The position numbers and the translations under genes were made by a program. Below, one piece after another: positions 6,916 through 15,052 of a DNA stretch of 64,000 bases. Numbering within the stretch: position 1 is the first letter of the stretch; the number at the start of each line of letters is the position of its first letter. Under the pieces are notes generated by a model. That model saw only the letters and a program-made list of their open reading frames with translations. It did no database searches and was not told the origin of the DNA. Source of the stretch: Opitutaceae bacterium (GTDB taxonomy: Bacteria > Verrucomicrobiota > Verrucomicrobiia > Opitutales > Opitutaceae); the NCBI GenBank assembly GCA_002694885.1, contig NZNM01000081.1, positions 1 to 64,000 on the forward strand, given 5' to 3'.

Positions 6916-9105
6916 TTGACGAAAACACCGTTGTGTGAGAATATTTGTTATCTTCGTCGTCGACCCATTTATCCCCGAATCGTGAGTTTTATCCCCGACA
7001 GAACGGTACTATCCAACATAGCCCCTTGGCTGGCGAGTTTGACTTTCCTTTCAGTGTCTATTCAACTTGTTCAAGCAGAGGAAGTTGCGCTGCAGGAGGA
7101 AGCTTTATGGGCCTTTAAGCCGCTTTCCAATCCGAATAGGCCGGAAGTCGAGACGGAAGAATGGGTACGCAACCCGATTGACGCGTTTATTCTTTCGAAA
7201 CTTGAGAAATCGGGCCTCGAACCCACATCAGAAGCCGATAGGCAAACGCTTATTCGCAGAGCCTCATTTGACTTGATCGGTCTGCCGCCGACTCCGGATG
7301 AGGTCGCCGACTTCGTAAATGACCCCCGTTCCGATGCCTATGAGCGACTGATCGATCGGCTGCTCGATTCGCCGCGCTATGGCGAGCGGTATGCCAGGCA
7401 TTGGCTGGACTTAGTTCGCTACGCCGACTCGGATGGATACAAAGCGGACCAGCTTAGGCCTAATGCTTGGCGTTATCGTGACTATGTCATTGAGTCATTC
7501 AATGAGGATAAGCCTTATTCGCGCTTCGTAGAGGAGCAGATAGCGGGCGATGAACTGTATCCGGATAGTGATGCTGCTAAAATGGCGACCGGCTATTTAA
7601 GATTATGGCCATATGAGGACAACCAGCCCGATATGGGACGACATTGGGAGGCGATTCTGAATGACATGACGGATGTTACGGGAGATGTATTTCTCGGCCT
7701 TAGCATGAAGTGCGCTCGTTGCCATGACCACAAATTCGATCCGATCTCCCAGAAAGACTATTATAAACTGCAATCCTTCTTCGCTGCTTTGTCGCCTTGG
7801 GAAGAAGTCTACTTGGGCGGTGAGGATGCTGAAAAGGCTTACCAGAAGCAGTTGTCTCGATGGGAAGAGGCGACTGTAGAACTGAGAGCGGAGATTGAGT
7901 TTATCGAATCGGCTTCTTTGAAGATAGGTTGGGATGCCGCTTTCGCAAAACTGCCGCCCTATGTGCAGGATATCGTGCTTAAGAATGAACGCACTCCTTA
8001 CGAAGAGCAGCTAGCTCGCTTCGCCGAGAAAATGATCGGCTGGCGGTCGAACAAGGACCTGCAAAAGAACATAGCTAAAGAGGATTTAGAAGAGTGGAAA
8101 GCGCTTACGTCGCAGCTTGCCGAATACGATAAAATCCGACCAATGGAGCGGGAGCGAGTGGCTTCAGTTCGTGATGTCGGTAAGAGAGCTCCAAAAGTAT
8201 TTGTGGAATCCAAAGGGAAGAAGGCCGAAGTTGATCCCGGTTATTTGGCGATTCTCGGTTTGGAAGATCCCGAGATAGAGCCGGTACCCGAGAATCCGAA
8301 TACAACTGGCAGGCGAGCGGCTTTGGCCGATTGGCTAACCGAAGGGTCTAACCAACTAACTACTCGGGTAATGGCTAATCGCTTGTGGCAGTGGCATTTC
8401 GGGCAGGGGATCGTAGCGTCTAGTAATGATTTCGGTTATTTGGGGGACCGGCCGAGCCATCCCGAATTGCTAGATTGGCTGGCTGTGCGATTTGTGGAGG
8501 AAGGTTGGAGCCTAAAAGCCATGCATCGTTTGATCATGACCTCGTCAACCTATCGTCAGGGATCGGTCAATCATAATAAACTCGCGGAACGGGTCGACGC
8601 CGATACCCGCTTGCTTTGGCGTATGCCCGTTAGACGAATGGATGCGGAACAACTGCGGGACTCGATGCTATTCGTCGGTGGCGATATGGATTTGGCGATG
8701 GGGGGTCCTGGGGTTTCTGAAGAAGATTCGTCCCGGCGTTCCATCTACGTATTGAATAAGCGAAACAAGCTTCGGACCATGATGAACAAGTTCGATACTC
8801 CCGATTTGCATAATAGCTGTCACATGCGTGACGTGACGACAACCGCTCTGCAGGCCTTGTCGCTGATGAACGGGGAATGGTCACTTACCCGAGCGGAATC
8901 GTTTGCTGAGCGACTATTGAAAATCGAATCAGACGGCGTCGAGAAGCGGATTGTCGCTGCTTACGAAATTGCTCTAGGCCGGACGCCGGAAGTGGAGGAG
9001 ATTCAATTGGCGCAGAGCTTTATAGAAGAGCCAAGCTCGCCGGATTCTTGGGTCGATCTCTGTCACGTATTGCTGAATACGAACGAATTTATATACATCA
9101 ACTAA
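6916..9105 (+). CDS. DUF1549/DUF1553 secreted protein with CxxCH motif
   Basis: This protein of about 729 residues contains DUF1549 (DAFILSKLEKSGLEPTSEAD, RRASFDLIGLPPTPDEV, YGERYARHWLDLVRYADSDG) and DUF1553 in its C-terminal half (LADWLTEGSNQLTTRVMANR, WQWHFGQGIVASSNDFG). The motif CARCHDHKFDP is a CxxCH sequence that could carry c-type haem. The N-terminal PSCyt1 cytochrome domain found in many relatives is absent. The start is uncertain: TTG 6916, preceded by TAGGGAAAC, gives a long leader before a hydrophobic segment, while GTG at 6982 would give a more normal signal peptide. These genes are nearly always paired with a DUF1501 gene, as here. The role is unknown; export to the periplasm is inferred. 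Confidence 0.85.
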   Translation: MTKTPLCENICYLRRRPIYPRIVSFIPDRTVLSNIAPWLASLTFLSVSIQLVQAEEVALQEEALWAFKPLSNPNRPEVETEEWVRNPIDAFILSKLEKSGLEPTSEADRQTLIRRASFDLIGLPPTPDEVADFVNDPRSDAYERLIDRLLDSPRYGERYARHWLDLVRYADSDGYKADQLRPNAWRYRDYVIESFNEDKPYSRFVEEQIAGDELYPDSDAAKMATGYLRLWPYEDNQPDMGRHWEAILNDMTDVTGDVFLGLSMKCARCHDHKFDPISQKDYYKLQSFFAALSPWEEVYLGGEDAEKAYQKQLSRWEEATVELRAEIEFIESASLKIGWDAAFAKLPPYVQDIVLKNERTPYEEQLARFAEKMIGWRSNKDLQKNIAKEDLEEWKALTSQLAEYDKIRPMERERVASVRDVGKRAPKVFVESKGKKAEVDPGYLAILGLEDPEIEPVPENPNTTGRRAALADWLTEGSNQLTTRVMANRLWQWHFGQGIVASSNDFGYLGDRPSHPELLDWLAVRFVEEGWSLKAMHRLIMTSSTYRQGSVNHNKLAERVDADTRLLWRMPVRRMDAEQLRDSMLFVGGDMDLAMGGPGVSEEDSSRRSIYVLNKRNKLRTMMNKFDTPDLHNSCHMRDVTTTALQALSLMNGEWSLTRAESFAERLLKIESDGVEKRIVAAYEIALGRTPEVEEIQLAQSFIEEPSSPDSWVDLCHVLLNTNEFIYIN

Positions 9106-9121
9106 CCCGAGGCGCAGTTCA

Positions 9122-10570
9122 GTGAAGTTCTACCGAGACCGTCGAAATGATATGATACCGCACAGGGAAGCCCCCGTTTCCAGGAGGGACTTTATTATGC
9201 GAGCCGGTGGCGGCTTTTCGGGTCTAGCGCTGGCGGGAATGCTAGGCTTAGACAAGGCTTTTGCGGCCCCGCCCAATCCTCTCAGAGCCAAAGTGGGGCA
9301 CTATTCGGGAGCGGCAAAACAGGTGATATTCCTTTTCATGGAAGGTGGTCCTAGTCACCTCGATCTTTTTGATCCCAAGCCCTTGCTAAATGAACTGCAT
9401 GGAGAGACGCTTCCCAAGAGTTTCAAGGAGCCGATTACAGCTATGGGCGAACAAGGATCGCCCTTGCTCGGTTCGCCCCGCAAATGGAAACGGCATGGTC
9501 AAAGCGGATTGTGGGTATCGGATTGGTTTCCTCATATTGCCAAACACGTGGATGACTTGGCAGTGGTTCGATCCTGCTGGGCGGATGGGCTCAATCATGT
9601 TGGATCGGTCTGCCAAATGAATACTGGTTCGATCTTAGGTGGTCGCCCTTCGCTAGGGGCTTGGACTGTTTATGGGCTTGGTTCACTCAACGATAACCTC
9701 CCGTCCTATGTTGTGCTGACCGACCGCGAAAAGATGCCTTTGGGAGGCGTACGCAACTGGGGAACGGGATTCATGCCGGCGACCTATCAGGGGACGCTTT
9801 TCCAGAATGGTTCGACCCCGATTCAGAATCTGGTTCCACCGGAGGGAATGACGGATTCCCGGCAACGCAAGAAGCTGGACATGCTGGCGAAGTTGAACCG
9901 CAAGCATTCTGAAAAGAATGCCTTCGACGACGAATTGGAGGCGAGAATCAACGCATACGAGATGGCTTATCGCATGCAATCGGAAGCTCCTGAAGCTGTG
10001 GATCTATCTCAGGAAAGCGAAAGCACTAGATCGCTTTACGGACTCGATCAGAAGGAAACCGAGGGTTACGGAAGGCAGTGCTTGTTAGCCCGTCGATTGG
10101 TGGAGCGTGGCGTCCGCTTCGTGCAGGTTTACAGTGGTTCCGGCAGCGCCTGGGACACACACGCGAATCACGAAGAGCGGAGCACGGCTTTATGCCGATC
10201 AGTGGATCAACCGATTTCCGGATTGCTGAGCGACTTGAAACAGCGCGGAATGTTGGAGGATACGCTTGTGGTTTGGGGTGGCGAGTTCGGTCGGACGCCG
10301 ATGAGCGAAAAAGGCAATGGCCGTGATCACAATCCCTTTGGATTTACCATGTGGATGGCCGGCGGCGGCGTTCAAGGGGGACAAACGATTGGGTCCACGG
10401 ATGAACTAGGGCTTTGGGCTGTGAGCGAGAGAGCGCATGTGCACGATATTCATGCGTCCATCCTTCATTCTATTGGACTGGATCATATGGCTCTCGAGTT
10501 CAAAACGGGTGGCCGCCTAGAACGTCCTACAGTCAATACCGGCAACGTGATTCGCAAGCTGTTTGCCTAG
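9122..10570 (+). CDS. DUF1501 protein (sulfatase/alkaline-phosphatase-like fold), Tat-exported
   Basis: This protein of about 482 residues begins with a twin-arginine signal (VSRRDFIMRAGGG followed by a hydrophobic stretch and AFAAPP). The body carries DUF1501 features: FLFMEGGPSHLDLFDPKP, GAWTVYGLGSLNDNLPSYVV, RGVRFVQVYSG, WDTHANHE, DTLVVWGGEFGRTP and GRDHNPFGFTMWMAGGG. The Asp/His/Glu clusters resemble the metal sites of the alkaline phosphatase superfamily. The gene follows the DUF1549/DUF1553 gene by 16 bases, the standard pairing, so both probably act together in the periplasm on an unknown substrate. GTG 9122 or ATG 9152 could be the start. Its end overlaps the convergent antiporter pseudogene by 4 bases. 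Confidence 0.88.
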   Translation: MKFYRDRRNDMIPHREAPVSRRDFIMRAGGGFSGLALAGMLGLDKAFAAPPNPLRAKVGHYSGAAKQVIFLFMEGGPSHLDLFDPKPLLNELHGETLPKSFKEPITAMGEQGSPLLGSPRKWKRHGQSGLWVSDWFPHIAKHVDDLAVVRSCWADGLNHVGSVCQMNTGSILGGRPSLGAWTVYGLGSLNDNLPSYVVLTDREKMPLGGVRNWGTGFMPATYQGTLFQNGSTPIQNLVPPEGMTDSRQRKKLDMLAKLNRKHSEKNAFDDELEARINAYEMAYRMQSEAPEAVDLSQESESTRSLYGLDQKETEGYGRQCLLARRLVERGVRFVQVYSGSGSAWDTHANHEERSTALCRSVDQPISGLLSDLKQRGMLEDTLVVWGGEFGRTPMSEKGNGRDHNPFGFTMWMAGGGVQGGQTIGSTDELGLWAVSERAHVHDIHASILHSIGLDHMALEFKTGGRLERPTVNTGNVIRKLFA

Positions 10571-11751
10571 AGAGCTTCGTCTTCTCCCGACTTACGAATC
10601 ACCATGCGGGTGAAAATGGGACCGAAAATTTCGAAGAAGACGGTGCTGCTGATAACGATGGGCAGTAGAGCTTGCCTGTATTCAGGATATTGATTCGAGG
10701 CGACCAAGGCCATTCCGATAGCTACCCCAGCTTGTGGCAAGAGGGCGGCTCCCACCCAACGTTGGGTACGCTTGCTGGCTCCGCTACAGATACTGCCTAA
10801 GCGTCCGCCCGAGTATTTTCCTAGCGACCTTGCGAGGACATAAGCGCTACCTATGATCCGAATCTCCTGAAAGGCCCGAATCTCTAGGGAAGCCCCGGCC
10901 AGGAAGAAAAATATTACCATAAAGGGCCACTCGATGCCTTCAATAGCATGGAATGGGCGGGTATGGTGGCCTGCAAAATTAGCGATGACAGCTCCCATGG
11001 CGATCGCCGCGATCAAGTGCGAAACTTCTCGCCAGATGGCTAAGCCGCCGCACAGGAAAACAATCCCTATGGCCTCTGATAGGATGGGTTCTCCGGATTT
11101 TATTCGACCAGTCAAAAAGGCTGCTGGCAGTCCTATCAACAGGCCCAGTAAAAGGGAGCCGCCAATTTCCCTGGCAGCGACCACGGCGAACTAGGACTCG
11201 CCTCCATTGCCACTGAGGGATCTAACGATTGCAATTCCAAATCAAAAAAATCAGGGCCCAAATGTCGTCTAAAGCCACTATGGATAACAAGAGGCTGCTG
11301 AACTTGCCACGGGCTTTTGTCTCGGCGACGACATCCAGCACAGCTGCGGGAGCAGTGGCGGAGGCAATGCAGCCCAGTATGACAGCCATTTCGATACTTA
11401 CGTGGAGGGCGATCAGACTGAGGCTGACGAATAAAGCGGTCATGACGGCAGCGCTGATCGATATCCAGAAAACCTTTCGCTTGTAGCCCTGAAGCGATTT
11501 GCGCGTTAGTTTTCCCCCGAGTAGGAATCCCAGCATCAGCAGCGTCGTATGTGCTATAATTTCGAAACGGTCCTCGAATACATGGGGATCAGATCGAGCC
11601 CCTGCTTGCCGATAACGGCTCCGAAGACGAGGAGTAGCGTCACTCTTAGTAGAAAAGTGCGTTGGGCCAAATTGGATACGACGAGACCGATTAGAAGAAT
11701 GCCGTCGATTTTGATCAACAACTGGTAGGAACTATCCATGTTTCTCAACAA
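10567..11751 (-). pseudogene. Disrupted cation:proton antiporter (CPA-type Na+/H+ exchanger)
   Basis: Three consecutive fragments in different frames together make one membrane antiporter of about 390 residues. Fragment 1 (from 11751) ends LLVFGAVIGKQGLDLIPMY. It continues after a single-base loss near 11577 as FEDRFEIIAHTTLLMLGF. Fragment 2 contains CIASATAPAAVLDVV and ends at ALDDIWAL. Restoring one T in the A-run at 11244-11250 and one base at 11237-11238 continues the protein as IFFDLGIAIVRSLSGNGGES, after which a TAG at 11191-11193 still interrupts it. Fragment 3 (to 10567) supplies the remaining transmembrane helices. At least three indels and one nonsense codon argue for a decaying gene rather than one sequencing error. 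The intact family exchanges Na+ or K+ for H+ across the inner membrane. Confidence 0.8.
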
Positions 11752-11819
11752 AGACTATTGGAGGAAACGAGTCCCGGCAAGATCCAATCGAAGAATTGCA
11801 AGGGCAAGTCGACCGGCCC

Positions 11820-12581
11820 CTAGATGATCCGTTCTGGAGGGTAGGCAACTACATCAATGCTTTCAGAATACAATAGCGAGGGGTGACGCTCTCCGACTTG
11901 GAAACGGTCAAGGAGGGAATTTTTCCGAATGTCGATTTCGGCGTTTTGGAGCGGCCATTTCCGGTGTTGGACTTCAGTGCGGTAGAGGTGACCCTTGTTG
12001 CTCTGGCAGTAGAGGCAATAGCGCTCAGTGCACCATTCTTCGAATGAATTTTTGCCGAAGGCCGTGTCACTGGGTTCGGGTCGGTACCTTGCATCGAATC
12101 GGTCTTCTCCAATTTGGCTCGTGTAGTGGAAAACGCCCTCTTTCGCCTCGATTTTTACATCACCATGACGGTAGGGCAGGTTAAAAAATGTCCTGGCAGC
12201 CCAATCGGCGAATCGGGATGGGACATCCAGGCTGAAAAACCAAACTCCTGGCTTTCCATCGCGGATGACATAGGTCCGAACATTGATTTCGGGGAAATTC
12301 GAAATCGCGGAAATGGTTGGGAAGTAGCGCAAAGATACACCCTTCATATCGAAAGGGACGATCGCTATCCAGGCCTTGCCGTCGAATAGATCGATTTCTA
12401 GGCTCTCAGGGATGCGCTGCCTTAAGTCTTGATAATCGATTTCCCAATGGATGAAGGCGAGGTTCAGCCATTGTTGGCGCAATAGCCATGATCCATTTGG
12501 CAAGGGCCAAGGCCTATGGTGGGTGTTTGTCAAAGCTGGATGCATCTGGGAGTCAATGGATCTGTCCCTGTTTGATATCAT
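11820..12581 (-). CDS. DUF2071 (YqjF-like) protein
   Basis: This 253-residue protein matches DUF2071: an initial RQQWLNLAFIHWEIDYQDLR, then GKAWIAIVPFDMKGVSLR, FPEINVRTYVIRDGKPGVWF and FFNLPYRHGDVKI. The start is set at ATG 12581, which overlaps the stop of the upstream flavin oxidoreductase in an ATGA arrangement; ATG 12545 is an alternative. The open frame extends much further upstream but lies antisense-like inside the neighbour. A paired motif CTERYCLYCQSN near residue 185 could bind metal, but this is speculation. The function of the family is not known. Coupling to the FAD enzyme suggests a shared pathway, and DUF2071 genes are often near photolyase genes. Confidence 0.8.
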   Translation of the reverse strand: MISNRDRSIDSQMHPALTNTHHRPWPLPNGSWLLRQQWLNLAFIHWEIDYQDLRQRIPESLEIDLFDGKAWIAIVPFDMKGVSLRYFPTISAISNFPEINVRTYVIRDGKPGVWFFSLDVPSRFADWAARTFFNLPYRHGDVKIEAKEGVFHYTSQIGEDRFDARYRPEPSDTAFGKNSFEEWCTERYCLYCQSNKGHLYRTEVQHRKWPLQNAEIDIRKNSLLDRFQVGERHPSLLYSESIDVVAYPPERII

Positions 12582-13828
12582 TTTCCGAGTTCTTGGCAAA
12601 TCGCTTCGGCAACGTGCCGACCAGAAGCCATGGCCCCTTCGATGGAGGCAGAGAACCGATGGTCCCCACAGATCCACAAATTGGGCCCAAGACGAGATGG
12701 ATGTTTTCCATAGCCGTTGTCCCCAGGCTGCTGTCGTGGCAGAGCCTGAAGAATGTCGTATCGCTTTAGAAAACGAAACGCGCTTGCGTTCGGGCCAAAC
12801 CAGGTTTTCAGCTCCGATTCGATTTCCGCCAACGAGCCAGCGCCTTCGGTGGATACGCAAATGAGTGAAGCATCACTGGAAGAGTAGCCGGCGGCTGCGT
12901 CGCTGGGAACGGCGATATTAGTTATTTTCCCTAATCCGGATCCGTTCAAGGCTATGCACGGTTTTTTGAATGGACTGGGCTCAGTCGAGAAGTAAAGGCA
13001 GCTCGTTCTATTCCAGCCTCGATCAATCGTAGCATTACCGCTCAGCGAGGCCGCTGCGCTCATATCTGTCGCTACGACCGTGTGGTCGGGGAAGACTTTT
13101 GAACCATCCTCAAGGGTAATTGTGTGTCCTTTCAGTTTTTCTACAGGAGCGTTAAACCGGATAGCGTTTTTCGGGAGTTTTGACGCCAACTGCAGAGGAA
13201 TCCTCTCCATCCCGCCTCGAGGAAGCGCGGCATAGCCTTGAGCAAACATTTTGAATACAAAATCGAACATGATTCGACTGGTTCTCAAATCCGGTTCGAG
13301 AAATATTCCTCCGTAAAAAGGCCTTAGAAATGAATTAATGAATCCTTCGGAGTAGCCCAATTCATGCAAGTAAGCGAAGGTAGGTTCATCCTTGGAGGTA
13401 GCGTAAATTTCTTCGTTTGACTTACGAGTTAGTCGCTGCCGCAAATTGGCGATTTTGAGTTTGTCGTTCAGCGAGCCGATCGGACTTCTTGCGGATCTAA
13501 AAAAAGAAGCAGGGCGCCGCCAAGGATCGGTGATTTGGGCAAATTTTGATCCAGTCCATACGATTGCCCCCGGTTCGAAGCAACCGAGGTCCAATTCATC
13601 ATAGTCAAGGACTGAACGGCATTCATCGTAAGCCGTGAGAAGAACTTGAAACCCGCGGTCCAGCTTGAATTCATGGAATTGGTCAGTCTTGATACGCCCT
13701 CCAACGCGATCAGATGCTTCGAATATGATAGGTTTCAAGCCACGTTCCTGCAGCTCGATAGCGCACCGTAGGCCGGCAACTCCAGCCCCGACGATGGCAA
13801 CCGTGGATTCGTTAGAGAGTTTTCCCAA
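12578..13828 (-). CDS. FAD-dependent amine-oxidase-like oxidoreductase
   Basis: This 416-residue enzyme opens with the dinucleotide-binding motif VAIVGAGVAGLRCAIELQ, then FEASDRVGGRIKTD, the typical second motif of flavin amine oxidases and carotenoid/protoporphyrinogen-type oxidoreductases. The C-terminal FAD motif WICGDHRFSASIEGAMASG is also present, so the protein is complete. Substrate unknown: relatives act on amines, carotenoids or porphyrin precursors. It starts at ATG 13828 and its TGA overlaps the ATG of the DUF2071 gene, so the two are coupled. DoxX lies about 60 bases upstream on the same strand, making a likely three-gene unit. Confidence 0.87.
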   Translation of the reverse strand: MGKLSNESTVAIVGAGVAGLRCAIELQERGLKPIIFEASDRVGGRIKTDQFHEFKLDRGFQVLLTAYDECRSVLDYDELDLGCFEPGAIVWTGSKFAQITDPWRRPASFFRSARSPIGSLNDKLKIANLRQRLTRKSNEEIYATSKDEPTFAYLHELGYSEGFINSFLRPFYGGIFLEPDLRTSRIMFDFVFKMFAQGYAALPRGGMERIPLQLASKLPKNAIRFNAPVEKLKGHTITLEDGSKVFPDHTVVATDMSAAASLSGNATIDRGWNRTSCLYFSTEPSPFKKPCIALNGSGLGKITNIAVPSDAAAGYSSSDASLICVSTEGAGSLAEIESELKTWFGPNASAFRFLKRYDILQALPRQQPGDNGYGKHPSRLGPNLWICGDHRFSASIEGAMASGRHVAEAICQELGK

Positions 13829-13887
13829 CTTCGAAGCCCCCCTTTTAATGCTTTTGAGCGTCTAGTTTGGCAACTGGCTAGAGCCAA

Positions 13888-14250
13888 CTAAAGAATGACT
13901 ACGACCAATGACAAAAGTAGTATGGTTGCGGCGGGGGGGGATTTGTGAGCCTTGTCCTTGATGCGGATATGCATGGATACAGCCGCTGTCATGAGAAAGA
14001 CTAAAAGCAATGCCGATGGCAAGGTCAGCGTAGGAACGAACAAGCCCAGAATCAGTCCAATTGCAGCGAGAACTTTAAGAGTGCCCACGATCCATACGAG
14101 CGGCGCCGACAATCCGTATTCACCAAATTCCTCGACCATGTTGGTGGCGTTCCCTCCTCGATACGGAGACGGTTTGCTGAAGCGGATTAGCCAAACGTTG
14201 AGAATACCCAGGGCAACGACTAGTTGCAGAATAAAGAGAATCGCGTCCAT
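13888..14250 (-). CDS. DoxX-like small membrane protein
   Basis: This 120-residue protein has four predicted membrane segments (about residues 3-22, 52-70, 75-95 and 104-120). GGNATNMVEEFGEYGLSAPLVW followed by GTLKVLAAIGLILGLF is typical of DoxX/DoxX-like proteins; the long motif spans roughly residues 32-53. DoxX-family proteins sit in the inner membrane and are linked to quinone or thiol redox processes in some bacteria, with no defined role for most members. It is probably the first gene of the unit with the FAD oxidoreductase and DUF2071. A perfect 14-bp palindrome lies 61 bases upstream. Confidence 0.8.
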   Translation of the reverse strand: MDAILFILQLVVALGILNVWLIRFSKPSPYRGGNATNMVEEFGEYGLSAPLVWIVGTLKVLAAIGLILGLFVPTLTLPSALLLVFLMTAAVSMHIRIKDKAHKSPPAATILLLSLVVVIL

Positions 14251-14310
14251 ACTCCAACTAGAGCGGAGATACCGGTTCCACTACAATGCTATTGACGAAT
14301 GATCGGACGA

Positions 14311-14324
14311 TTGAACTAGTTCAA
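14311..14324. promoter_or_regulatory. Perfect palindrome TTGAACTAGTTCAA upstream of doxX
   Basis: The 14 bases are fully self-complementary and lie 61 bases before the doxX start, where an operator of a dimeric regulator could sit. The TTGAAC half could also be part of a -35 element. The regulator is unknown. The rest of 14251-14528 holds nothing else recognisable. Confidence 0.4.
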
Positions 14325-14528
14325 ATAGTATTCATTTATTGCTCGAAGCATCCATGCTCTCCAAGGTAACAATGAAGACCTCGAGGATATTTTGATGTCC
14401 GATTGCGGTCGAAGAATAGAAACTTCCGGTTTAATCTACCGATTACTAAGGACTTGGACCTTCTCGAATGATTGACTACCTTGCCGAAATTCCTTTCTTG
14501 GAGGTCTCGCAATCGATCATTCTCATAA

Positions 14529-14846
14529 GTGAAAAAGTGTAGACTAATTTATAAGAGTGTGGCGACCCCGGCCCTCATGGAAGAGTGAGAGCTGGACAAG
14601 CTAGCTGAAACCGCATCAAGCCGAAACAAGGATTATGGCATCACCGGCGTCCTCATTTTAACTGGCGATCAGATTCTTCAAGCTCTGGAAGGACCGTACC
14701 GATTCGTGAATCGCTTGTACAATTCTATCGCGAAAGATCCGCGACATACAGACATCGAGCTTGTGTCCTTTTAAAGCGCTGAAGGACCTTTATTCACGGA
14801 ATGGAATATGCGTTTCATCGATCTGGAAAATTGCCTGAGGCGTTAA
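14529..14846 (+). pseudogene. BLUF-domain photoreceptor pseudogene
   Basis: One continuous frame from GTG 14529 to TAA 14844-14846 reads as a BLUF (blue-light using FAD) domain: RLIYKSVATPALMEE, stop, ELDKLAETASSRNKDYGITG, VLILTGDQILQALEGPYRFV, DPRHTDIELVSF, stop, SAEGPLFTEWNMRF. The residues expected at the flavin are still there: Tyr in LIY, Asn in RNKDYGITG and Gln just before ALEG. Two in-frame stops (TGA 14586-14588, TAA 14772-14774) break the gene without any frameshift. The domain ends soon after the usual position, with no visible effector domain. BLUF proteins bind FAD and signal blue light. Its position near photolyases and flavin enzymes suggests a former light-response role. The 206 bases that follow hold nothing recognisable. 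Confidence 0.78.
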
Positions 14847-15052
14847 GGAGCTCTTTCTTAGGAAATATACGCACAAGGATGGTGTGCTCACTGTTCCGAG
14901 CGCATAGACGGACCTTAGTAGAATTCTTGCCAATGACACGTGCTTCTGTTGCAACGGGATCGCATTTTTTATTCGGTCGATATAACCGATCGCCACTCGC
15001 GGTTGCATCCGATTGACTCGGGTATGTTCCGCAGCCTCATCAAACACATATT

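Noticed and set aside
11224-11260. Programmed frameshifting in the antiporter gene
   Set aside because: Several independent indels and an in-frame stop are needed to restore the protein, which fits decay and not a single recoding site.
12582-12860. Longer N-terminus for the DUF2071 protein
   Set aside because: The extension has no family similarity, lies wholly within the flavin oxidoreductase gene and is unnecessary given the ATGA junction at 12581.
14586-14588. TGA as selenocysteine in the BLUF gene
   Set aside because: The position is not cysteine in BLUF proteins, no SECIS-like structure was noted, and a second stop (TAA) follows.
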